Below the pieces are notes generated by a model. That model searched no databases and was not told the origin of the DNA. It worked only from the letters and a program-made list of their open reading frames with translations. From assembly GCF_030718995.1 (NCBI RefSeq), contig NZ_CP132204.1:4216001-4280000 (forward strand): a stretch of DNA of 64,000 bases, in the 5' to 3' direction. Position 1 is the stretch's first letter, and the number at the start of each line of letters is the position of its first letter. Below are positions 29,603 to 37,334 of the stretch, in pieces. The position numbers and the translations under genes were made by a program. The stretch is from Arthrobacter oryzae. Its GTDB lineage: Bacteria; Actinomycetota; Actinomycetes; Actinomycetales; Micrococcaceae.

Positions 29603-30001
29603 TTAGGTACGGGCGTGGACGCCGCGGCTGGTTTGCCGGCCGAAGGAAGCGGCGCCCAGGAACTCGACGGCGATGAACGGCTGGTTGCCCACCACCCACT
29701 CGTCGTGGCCCGGAGGCAGCGTATAGGTGTCGTTGGCATGGATCGTGGAACGGCCTCCGTCGGCGGTTTCCACTTCAAGCACACCGGAGACACAGAAGCC
29801 GAGGTGGTTGTGCTGGCAGAACTCGGTTTTTTCGAAGGGCTTGATGCTCTCCGACCACCGCCAGCCGGGGTCGAGTATCAACCGGGCCACCGAGTAGTCG
29901 TTGACCGTGACAAGGTCGAATTCCGCCTTGTCAGGGCAGCGCTTCTTGTCCGGAACGTCGAACGACTTCACGGACAGTGCAGTAACGAAGTTTGCGGACA
30001 T
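29603..30001 (-). CDS. Cupin-domain protein
   Basis: The 132-residue protein is a single small beta-barrel cupin. The first metal motif appears as EFCQHNHLGFCVSGVLEVE near residue 62, with two His, and the second as TYTLPPGHDEWVVGNQP. The overall shape is that of one-domain cupins that bind a divalent metal or small ligand. No enzyme function can be assigned. ATG 30001 has AGGTAG 8 bases upstream. It stands alone between rpsD and rarA with about 200-250 bases of non-coding DNA on each side. Confidence 0.8.
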   Translation of the reverse strand: MSANFVTALSVKSFDVPDKKRCPDKAEFDLVTVNDYSVARLILDPGWRWSESIKPFEKTEFCQHNHLGFCVSGVLEVETADGGRSTIHANDTYTLPPGHDEWVVGNQPFIAVEFLGAASFGRQTSRGVHART

Positions 30002-30248
30002 GGGACACTACCTGGGAACTGGGGAAAGGACGCATGAACACTGTGTCAAACGAATTTCGGGGCGGCTGCCGACCTGAGGCCTGGGCGTACGAACAACCGG
30101 CATTTGTGCTGATGTCCCCCTCATGGCACGCACGTTCAACAGATCTGTGCTGACGTAATTCAACGTTAGCCCTCCACCGCCGGAAGTCAACGGGGCAGGG
30201 GTCGGCGGGGCATTTGGCGCGGCCGCCGGTGGTGACCTCTTCGCCCCG

Positions 30249-31673
30249 TCAGCCGCCGCGGATGATTTTCCGGAGCCGCTCCAGGCGGGTGGAAATGTCT
30301 CGTTCGGCGCCGTTGGCGGTGGGCAGGTAATAGTCGCGGCCCACGAGGTCGTCCGGCGGATACTGCTGCGTGGCCACGCCGTGCGGAGCGTCGTGCGCGT
30401 ACTTGTAGCCCTTCCCGTGCCCGAGCTGTTTGGATCCCGGATAGTGCGCGTCCCGCAGGTGTGCCGGGATGCCGTTGCCCAGTCCCGCCCGGACGTCGGC
30501 CGTGGCCTTGTTGATGCCCATGTAGGCGGCGTTGGACTTCGGTGCCGTCGCCAGGTGGACCACCGCCTCTGCCAGCACGATCCGCCCTTCGGGCATGCCG
30601 ATCAGCTGCACGGCCTGGGCAGCGGCCACGGCGGTCTGCAGCGCCGTGGGGTCTGCCATTCCGACATCCTCCGCAGCTGAAATCACGATCCGGCGGGCAA
30701 TAAACCTGGGGTCCTCCCCTGCTTCCAGCATGCGGGCCAGGTAATGCAGTGCGGCGTCCACGTCGGAGCCGCGAATGGATTTGATGAAGGCGCTGGCCAC
30801 GTCATAGTGCTGGTCACCGGCACGGTCGTACCTGACCGCGGCAACATCCAGGGCACGTTCGGTGTGCCGCAGTTCCACCGTTACCGGACCGTCGTCGGCG
30901 TCGTCAGCATCTCCGAAAGCCACCCCGGCGGCCGCTTCAAGCGCCGTCAGCGCACGGCGCGCGTCTCCACCTGAAAGCCGGACCAGGTGGGCCAATGCCT
31001 CCTCGCTGAGGTTCACTTTCCCGTTGAGCCCGCGTGCATCAGCGACAGCCCGCTGGACGAGTCCTTCGATGTCGGCATCCGTCAGCGGGCGGAGTGTCAA
31101 CAGCAGCGAACGGGACAGCAACGGGGAGACGACCGAAAAGGAAGGATTCTCCGTAGTTGCGGCAACCAGCACCACCCAGCGGTTTTCGACGCCGGGCAGC
31201 AGTGCGTCCTGCTGCGCCTTGTTGAACCGGTGGATCTCGTCGAGGAACAGCACCGTGGTGGTCTTGTAGAGGTCCCGGGCAGTGAGGGCCTCGTCCATCA
31301 CGCGCCGGACATCCTTCACGCCGGCGGTAATGGCGGAGAGTTCCACGAACTTCCGGCCCGGGCCTTTGGCGATCACGTGGGCCAGCGTGGTCTTCCCGGT
31401 TCCCGGAGGGCCCCACAGGATGAGCGAGGTCGGTCCGGCCGGTCCGGCGGAGTCGGCTCCGGCGCCGGCGGCCAGCTGCCGCAGCGGGGATCCTTGCCCC
31501 AGCAGGTGCTGCTGGCCCACCACGTCGTCCAGGGTCCGCGGACGCATCCGTACTGCCAGCGGGCTCCGTGGCTGCGTCCGGCCGGCGGCCAGCCCGGAAA
31601 CCGCCGACGCGGACGGCGCCGCTGTCCCGCCGTCGTCGTCGTTATCCGGCCCCTGGCCAAAGAGATCATCCAC
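30249..31673 (-). CDS. rarA: Replication-associated recombination protein A (RarA/MgsA)
   Basis: RarA is a clamp-loader-like AAA+ ATPase that acts at stalled replication forks. The 474 residues have an acidic N terminus, RPRTLDDVVGQQHLLG, Walker A GPPGTGKTTLAHVIAK near residue 90, Walker B LFLDEIHRFNKAQQDALLPG and sensor 1 ATTENPSF. The C-terminal tetramerisation domain has KSIRGSDVDAALHYLARMLEAGEDPRFIARR (split: KSIRGSDVDAALHYLARML; GEDPRFIARRIVISAAEDVG). ATG 31673 is 52 bases from the divergent peptidyl-tRNA hydrolase gene. Confidence 0.96.
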   Translation of the reverse strand: MDDLFGQGPDNDDDGGTAAPSASAVSGLAAGRTQPRSPLAVRMRPRTLDDVVGQQHLLGQGSPLRQLAAGAGADSAGPAGPTSLILWGPPGTGKTTLAHVIAKGPGRKFVELSAITAGVKDVRRVMDEALTARDLYKTTTVLFLDEIHRFNKAQQDALLPGVENRWVVLVAATTENPSFSVVSPLLSRSLLLTLRPLTDADIEGLVQRAVADARGLNGKVNLSEEALAHLVRLSGGDARRALTALEAAAGVAFGDADDADDGPVTVELRHTERALDVAAVRYDRAGDQHYDVASAFIKSIRGSDVDAALHYLARMLEAGEDPRFIARRIVISAAEDVGMADPTALQTAVAAAQAVQLIGMPEGRIVLAEAVVHLATAPKSNAAYMGINKATADVRAGLGNGIPAHLRDAHYPGSKQLGHGKGYKYAHDAPHGVATQQYPPDDLVGRDYYLPTANGAERDISTRLERLRKIIRGG

Positions 31674-31725
31674 ATAGATAGGCTACTTCTAGTTCATGAA
31701 GCCACTAACAACGGAGAATCCCACG

Positions 31726-32370
31726 ATGCCCGCACCAGAGTCCCGCGTGGCGTTCGTGTCGGGTGAGCGGCTTCCGGGGTGGGTGGCGCGATTTGCCGCA
31801 AGCCACGGCACAGTCGGGGTGGAAGAGCTCGACGGCGGGCTGCAGCTGTCAGCGGCGGACGGCGCCGTGGCGCTGCTCCAGCCGCCGTGGCCGCCGGACG
31901 GCCGGCCGGGCCGCGGCAGCGATGCGGTGGAACGGCTGGCGTCGCTGGCGGCACAGTCCCGGACGCTCGGCCTGGTGCTTGTCCGCCGCGGCGGATACTC
32001 CGTGGCGGCGGTCCGCGACGGCGCCGCCCTGGCCGCCAAGAGCGGCACCCGCCACATCCAGTCCAGAACGGCCGCCGGCGGATCATCCCAGCAGCGCTTC
32101 GCCCGGCGGCGCGCCAACCAGGCGGATGCCCTGGTGGAAGCGGTCGCGGAGCACGCGGAGCGGATCTTCGCCGAACAGCGGATCGAATACCTTGTGCCGG
32201 GCGGCGACCGCACACTCGCCGAGCAGGTCCTCGGCGCACCCGTGCTGAAACGCTACGCGGCGCTGAAACGGCTGCCGTTCCTGGACGTCCCGGATCCGCG
32301 CGCCGCCGTGTTGAAGCAGGCCGCGGCGGACGCCTGCTCAATTCGAATCACGGTGACCGATCCCGCTTAG
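31726..32370 (+). CDS. acVLRF1-family peptidyl-tRNA hydrolase (Vms1-like)
   Basis: The 214-residue protein resembles the actinobacterial Vms1-like release-factor family, whose eRF1-like VLRF1 domain is thought to release peptides from stalled ribosomes. The key visible motif is GGSSQQRFARRRANQADAL near residue 115, matching the conserved Gln-containing catalytic loop (GxSxQ/RR). Downstream helices include HAERIFAEQRIEYLVPGGDR. ATG 31726 has GGAGA 9 bases upstream, so I prefer it to 31696. It is divergent from rarA, sharing a 52-base promoter region. Confidence 0.82.
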   Translation: MPAPESRVAFVSGERLPGWVARFAASHGTVGVEELDGGLQLSAADGAVALLQPPWPPDGRPGRGSDAVERLASLAAQSRTLGLVLVRRGGYSVAAVRDGAALAAKSGTRHIQSRTAAGGSSQQRFARRRANQADALVEAVAEHAERIFAEQRIEYLVPGGDRTLAEQVLGAPVLKRYAALKRLPFLDVPDPRAAVLKQAAADACSIRITVTDPA

Positions 32371-32656
32371 GGCTTCCTACTCGTTGCCCACTCCTTCAAC
32401 ACGGGCTCTCAGGCTACTCAGGTAGGCCTGGCCGCCTGCGCGTTGCGTCCGCGAAAAGAACAAGTAATCACCACTCGTTTCTGCCGCCTATTCCCAAAGT
32501 TAGACTCGCCACATCAATTCGTCTCAGGTCTCGAATAAATGCGGGGGGTCGCTCAGTGAATACTTTAATCACTACGATCGCGCGGGTGTCACAACTGGGC
32601 ATAGGAGCCACATATTCACCGCCCTTAGGCCAGTTCCATCGTGGGGGTGTGGTGTG
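32371..32656 (+). promoter_or_regulatory. Leader/promoter region of the polysaccharide locus
   Basis: These 286 bases contain no convincing gene and are visibly less GC-rich than the surroundings. AGTGA/TCACT around position 32560 can form a small hairpin. GGGGGTG just before 32657 is the ribosome binding site of the next gene. No riboswitch consensus was recognised. The region must hold the promoter for the copper-oxidase operon. Confidence 0.45.
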
Positions 32657-35179
32657 ATGAAAAAGTCACCTCGGATGACAACTCTCATTGCAGCGACGCT
32701 TTCGCTCTTGTTTACTGCCAGCTATTTCGCGCACGCGCCTATCGCAGCTTCAGCCGCCGAGCCTATCAATCTCGTCAAGAATCCCTCGCTGGAACTAGGC
32801 AACGGCCAGCCCACGTGTTTCAAACCCTCAGGCTGGGGCACCCCTGGCAAATGGTCGTTCGCCGAGGGGCGCAACGGTGGGCGCTCCTATAGCGTGACGG
32901 TCACCGGGTACACCCAGGGGGATCGCAAACTGCTGCAGACAGAGAGCGTAGACTGCGCCCCCAAGGTCATCCCGGGACAAACCTACGAGATGGGCATCTG
33001 GTACAAGTCCACCGCATCGGTGTCGCTGACCGTCTTCCGGCATACTGCCCAGGGGTGGAGCTACTGGGGCGACATCGAGCGGGAGGCGCCAGCGGTCGGC
33101 TGGACCCTCGCCGCCGCCGCTACTCCGGTAATTCCTGAAGGTACCGATCAAATTGCCTTCGGCCTTTCCCTCTCGGGAAATGGAACGTTAACCACCGACG
33201 ACTATTCATTAGTTCAGAATGTCATCGATCAACCGGCCCCGAACACCGGGCAGCTTATTATTAATGGCAATCTGGCGTCCGGAACACAAATACCAACGTG
33301 TTTTAGCCTCGGCGGCTGGGGAAATCGCCAGTTGACCTCTTCGCTTTCCACCGATGTGCCCGCTAATTCGACCGTCGGCACCCGATCGTATGATCTGACA
33401 ATTGCTTCCTACGTTTCCGGCGATGCAAAACTCATTCAGTCGGAGCAGGCCGGCTGCGCCCCCGCCGTCGTACCAGGAGCGCAATACGACCTCAAGGTCG
33501 ATTACAAGACATCTGCCGTTCCGGGCACAAACCTCACGGTCTTCGCCCACACTGCAACGGGCTGGCAATACTGGACCGACCTGAAGACGTTGCCGGCCAG
33601 TGCAGCCTGGACTACGGCCCAGGCGCGGACACCGGTGATACCCGAAGGCGTTGACCGGATCTCCTTTGGTTTGTCCCTCAGCTCCAACGGCTCGCTGAAG
33701 ACCACCAACTACTCAATGGTCAAGTACGACCCTGCGCCGCCGGTTGCCGGCGGACCTGAACTCGTGGGCTCGTGGGATGTCCTCACAACGCAGCTTCCCA
33801 TCCGGGCTATTCATTCCACCCTGCTCCACGACGGACGGCTGCTGCTGATCGCAGGTTCGGGGAACGACGGGGCAGCCTTCACGGCGGGATCGTTCAAGGC
33901 CGTGATCTGGACACCGAGCACCAACGCCTTCAAGGACGTCCCCGTTCCCTACGACATGTTCTGCGCCGGCCACGTCACCCTGCCGGACGGCAAGGTCCTG
34001 CTGGCGGGCGGCACGTCAGCCTTCCCAGCCAACACTGACGGACCCACCGCCTTCAAGGGCGCGAAGCAGAGCTACTATTTCGATCCGGCAGACGACCAGT
34101 TCCACCAGATCGGTGACATGACCGGCGCCCACTGGTACCCGTCGCTCACCAAGCTGGGTAACGGCGACGTGTGGTCCGCTGGCGGAATCGACGACCAGGC
34201 CAAGGGAACCGTCCTCACGGAAATGTTCGACACATCGGCAATGGACTGGCTCCCGCAGAACCAGGTCCCGCAGACGTGGAGCTACTGGGGCACTTACCCG
34301 CACATGTTCCTGCTGGACGACGGCAAAATGTTCTACACGGGGGGCCACACGTTCGGTAATGGCCTGCCCGGCACCGGTGCCAGGGTGTACGACTGGACCT
34401 CGGCGCAGATGTGGGACGTACCGGGGCTGCGGCAAAAGGACATGAGGGACCAGGCCGGTTCCGTCTTCATCGGGCCCGCCCAGGACCAGAAGCTGATGAT
34501 TGTGGGCGGCGGCAATACGGACGGAAACGCCCCGGCCATAAACCTCGTGGACATCATCGACTTCAAACAGGCAGCACCCGCGTACGTCCCCGGTCCGGAT
34601 CTTCCCGGGCCCGGCAAGACTTACGTCAACTTGGTCAATCTTCCGGACCGGACGGTGCTCGCCGCGAACGGCGCTCAACTGAACCGCGCCGGCAACGTTC
34701 AAACCGCTTCCCTCTACAACCCCGTGAGCAACTCCTGGAAGGAAATCGGGGCTGATCCGGTGGGACGCAACTACCATTCGACGTCGATCCTGCTGCCCGA
34801 CGGCAAGGTGGCTATCCTGGGTTCCAATCCGCTGGACAACTCCTTCGAGCTTCGGATCTCCGTCTACAGCCCGCCCTACCTGTTCAAAGGCACGCGCCCC
34901 ACGCTCACTGCCGTCCCGGGATCAGCAAGCTACGGCCAGACCATCGAGCTGGGGGTCACGGGCAACGTTTCCTCCGCTTCCCTCATGTCGCCGATGTCCG
35001 CAACCCACCAGACGGACACCAACGCCCGCCTGGTAGACCTTCCCATCGCGGGAACAGGCGGCAGCCGCACTGCACAGATACCCGACAACCCGAACCTTCT
35101 ACCGCCGGGACCCTACATGCTCTCAGTCCTCGATACGGATGGCGTTCCCAGCATCTCCAAGTGGGTGTGGATCTCATGA
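32657..35179 (+). CDS. Secreted galactose-oxidase-like copper radical oxidase (GlxA-type) with two N-terminal modules
   Basis: The 840-residue protein has a signal peptide (MKKSPRMTTLIAATLSLLF to about residue 34). Two tandem beta modules follow (about 37-190 and 199-355); both carry CF..GW, a TVFxHTAxGWxYW segment and VIPEG.D.I.FGLSLS. A kelch propeller and a C-terminal galactose-oxidase-like domain (DUF1929) follow. The copper-radical residues are in place: Cys436 (DMFCAGHVTLPDG), Tyr494 (GAHWYPSLTKLGNGD), Tyr706-His707 (RNYHSTSILLPDGK) and His784 (SATHQTDTNARL). This predicts a Cys-Tyr cofactor and oxidation of a sugar or alcohol to aldehyde plus H2O2. Streptomyces GlxA works with CslA on a tip glycan, and a CslA-like gene lies downstream. 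The first 800 bases are AT-richer, with TTA codons at 33188 and 33209. Confidence 0.88.
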   Translation: MKKSPRMTTLIAATLSLLFTASYFAHAPIAASAAEPINLVKNPSLELGNGQPTCFKPSGWGTPGKWSFAEGRNGGRSYSVTVTGYTQGDRKLLQTESVDCAPKVIPGQTYEMGIWYKSTASVSLTVFRHTAQGWSYWGDIEREAPAVGWTLAAAATPVIPEGTDQIAFGLSLSGNGTLTTDDYSLVQNVIDQPAPNTGQLIINGNLASGTQIPTCFSLGGWGNRQLTSSLSTDVPANSTVGTRSYDLTIASYVSGDAKLIQSEQAGCAPAVVPGAQYDLKVDYKTSAVPGTNLTVFAHTATGWQYWTDLKTLPASAAWTTAQARTPVIPEGVDRISFGLSLSSNGSLKTTNYSMVKYDPAPPVAGGPELVGSWDVLTTQLPIRAIHSTLLHDGRLLLIAGSGNDGAAFTAGSFKAVIWTPSTNAFKDVPVPYDMFCAGHVTLPDGKVLLAGGTSAFPANTDGPTAFKGAKQSYYFDPADDQFHQIGDMTGAHWYPSLTKLGNGDVWSAGGIDDQAKGTVLTEMFDTSAMDWLPQNQVPQTWSYWGTYPHMFLLDDGKMFYTGGHTFGNGLPGTGARVYDWTSAQMWDVPGLRQKDMRDQAGSVFIGPAQDQKLMIVGGGNTDGNAPAINLVDIIDFKQAAPAYVPGPDLPGPGKTYVNLVNLPDRTVLAANGAQLNRAGNVQTASLYNPVSNSWKEIGADPVGRNYHSTSILLPDGKVAILGSNPLDNSFELRISVYSPPYLFKGTRPTLTAVPGSASYGQTIELGVTGNVSSASLMSPMSATHQTDTNARLVDLPIAGTGGSRTAQIPDNPNLLPPGPYMLSVLDTDGVPSISKWVWIS

Positions 35180-35904
35180 TGAATCTCAGGAAAGTAACCC
35201 GGCGCACACCAAGCCGCGGCTGTCGCTGGACCACGGTGCTGGCCGCTTCAGGCCTTGCCGTGGCGGCGGCCGTGACATGGGGCGGCATGTCCGCCGCCTC
35301 CACCGTGGCGACGGTTAGAGCTGCCGCAAACCTGGCCGCGGCCCCGGCGGAACCGCTACCGCTACAGGGGTCAGTATCCGGCGGGAAATCCGACCCCGCA
35401 CACCACGACTCCGCGGCCAGGCCGGCAGCCCAACCGGAAGCGCTTCCGGAGGTTGCCAGGTACGACGATCCGGCGGCAGGCCGCTCTGATGAAACGCACG
35501 GAATCGGCAACAAGGCTGAGGTTTCACTCAACCAGGCGGCAGGCTCCGAAGTGGGTCCGGCAGCGGGCGCCCGGCGCGACGGCCGGGACCGTTCCTCCGG
35601 CCTCGCGAAACAGGCGCCCGTTGACCCGGCCGCGGTGCTGGGCTCCGCGGAGCTCTCCCTTGGCGGCTGCCTGCCCCAGTACGGAGAGTCCGGCCAGTGC
35701 CTGCCCGCGGTTCCACCCAGCCAAAGCCAGCATCTCCAGGACATGAGGAGCGCAGGCCTTGATCCCGGTTCGATGGCCCACGACTGGAACTGCGCTGAAG
35801 TCCGCGAATACTTCCCGAATGGCATCGTCGTCCGGCAGGTAAGCGTCGACCCCCAGAAGCTGGACCCGAACGACGACGGAATGGCCTGCGGCCCGGCCGA
35901 CTGA
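35176..35904 (+). CDS. Exported protein with C-terminal excalibur-like domain
   Basis: The 242-residue protein has a basic N terminus and one hydrophobic segment (VLAASGLAVAAAVTWGGM), so it is exported or anchored. The middle is Ala/Pro/Arg-rich and probably disordered. The last 70 residues hold four Cys, in GCLPQYGESGQCLPAV and NCAEVREYF, and a terminal LDPNDDGMACG. The last resembles excalibur domains (DxDxDGxxC), which bind calcium in extracellular actinobacterial and firmicute proteins. ATG 35176 overlaps the oxidase stop by 4 bases (ATG 35179 is also possible), so the two proteins are translationally coupled. A role in organising the oxidase at the cell surface is inference. Confidence 0.72.
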   Translation: MMNLRKVTRRTPSRGCRWTTVLAASGLAVAAAVTWGGMSAASTVATVRAAANLAAAPAEPLPLQGSVSGGKSDPAHHDSAARPAAQPEALPEVARYDDPAAGRSDETHGIGNKAEVSLNQAAGSEVGPAAGARRDGRDRSSGLAKQAPVDPAAVLGSAELSLGGCLPQYGESGQCLPAVPPSQSQHLQDMRSAGLDPGSMAHDWNCAEVREYFPNGIVVRQVSVDPQKLDPNDDGMACGPAD

Positions 35905-35987
35905 CCACAGCGCTGCACCCCGAACCGACCGCCTGAGTTTCACCCACCAAGCCATTCGAGCCCGCCACCTTTCATTGGAGCTACCCC

Positions 35988-37277
35988 ATGCCCGTTTCCG
36001 TGCTGGCCAGCGCCCTGGTCGTCCTGATTGCTTTGGCGTTGTTCGCCATTGCGTTGTCTACTCTGTACCTCAATACGTATGCGTGGTGGGATCCCAAGAC
36101 CCAAATCCGCACGTCGTACTCGGGGCTGCAAGCCTCGGAATCGTGCTCCTTCTCGCTGATCATGCCGTGCAGGAACGAGCGGGAGGACGTGATGCGGGCA
36201 ACTCTGTCTGCGCTCCTGGCCCAGACGCATTCCCGTAAGGAAGTAATCATCTCGGTGGGTCATGACGATCCTGAAACTGTTCAGACGGCACACAAGCTCG
36301 CCCGTGAATTTCCCGATTTCGTCCGGGTTAGCGTCGACGTCAGCGAAACCAAGAACAAGCCGCGGCAGCTCAACAAAGCGCTGTCCATGTGCCGCAACAC
36401 TGTGGTGGGGGTGTTCGATGCTGAATCGATTGCGGCGAAAGAGTTGCTCGCACACATCGACAGCGTTTTTGCGGCCAAGAACGCAGACGTGGTCCAAGGA
36501 GCTGTCCAGCTCATCAACTACCGGGACACCTGGTACTCATTGCGCAATTGCTTGGAATACTTCACCTGGTTCAGGTCCAGACTGCACGCCCACTCCCGGC
36601 AGGGGTTCATTCCTTTGGGCGGCAACACGGTGTTCATCAAGCGTGAGCTCCTCAACGAAGTCCGCGGCTGGGACGGAAACTGCCTTGCCGAGGACTGCGA
36701 CCTGGGTGTCCGGCTATCCACCCTGGGGCGGAAGATCGTCGTGGCGTACTCCCCCGAGCTAGTCACCCGTGAGGAGACTCCGGACACCCTGAAAGCCCTG
36801 GTGCGTCAGAGGACCCGTTGGTCGCTGGGATTTATGCAGGTTTTCGCCAAAGGTGACTGGAAAAACCTGCCAACCCGAAAGATGCGTGCAATTGCCTGGT
36901 GGACCCTGATGCAACAACATTTCATGGCCTTCGCCGGCGTCTGCATTCCCGTCGCCATCTTCGCAGCCGTCTGGGGAGGTTTTCCGCTCGTGGTCACGCT
37001 CATAGCTTTCCTTCCGCTGGTACCCACCCTGGCGACGATAGCCTTCGACATCTGCATGCTCCAGGAGTTTGGCCGGGACCATAAGTTCACCATTTCCTGG
37101 TACGACTACTTCCGGCTGATCGTCGGCACACCCATCTACCAGCTGGTCCTTGCATTTTCCGCCCTGCGGGCCCTTGTCAAGTTCATCCGGCGCGATTTCG
37201 GCTGGGAAAAGACCGACCATTCCGGATCCCATCTTTCTTACATTGATACCGCAGTTGCCGCCCCTGTCCGTCCGTAA
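35988..37277 (+). CDS. Membrane GT2 polysaccharide synthase (CslA/cellulose-synthase-like)
   Basis: The 429 residues have one N-terminal helix (about 4-28), a cytoplasmic GT-A domain and three or four C-terminal helices. Processive GT2 motifs are present: LIMPCRNEREDV, Asp144 in VGVFDAES, Glu235-Asp236 in CLAEDCDLGVRL, and QRTRW at 274-278, the site that holds the growing chain in cellulose, chitin and hyaluronan synthases. The sugar polymerised cannot be told. There is no PilZ domain. The ATG follows TTGGAG by a few bases. It follows the GlxA-like oxidase, as glxA and cslA pair in Streptomyces. Confidence 0.85.
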   Translation: MPVSVLASALVVLIALALFAIALSTLYLNTYAWWDPKTQIRTSYSGLQASESCSFSLIMPCRNEREDVMRATLSALLAQTHSRKEVIISVGHDDPETVQTAHKLAREFPDFVRVSVDVSETKNKPRQLNKALSMCRNTVVGVFDAESIAAKELLAHIDSVFAAKNADVVQGAVQLINYRDTWYSLRNCLEYFTWFRSRLHAHSRQGFIPLGGNTVFIKRELLNEVRGWDGNCLAEDCDLGVRLSTLGRKIVVAYSPELVTREETPDTLKALVRQRTRWSLGFMQVFAKGDWKNLPTRKMRAIAWWTLMQQHFMAFAGVCIPVAIFAAVWGGFPLVVTLIAFLPLVPTLATIAFDICMLQEFGRDHKFTISWYDYFRLIVGTPIYQLVLAFSALRALVKFIRRDFGWEKTDHSGSHLSYIDTAVAAPVRP

Positions 37278-37334
37278 GGTCATCTCGACCCTCCATAGGT
37301 TCATTGCAACAACCAGACTAAGAAGGAGGAAACC

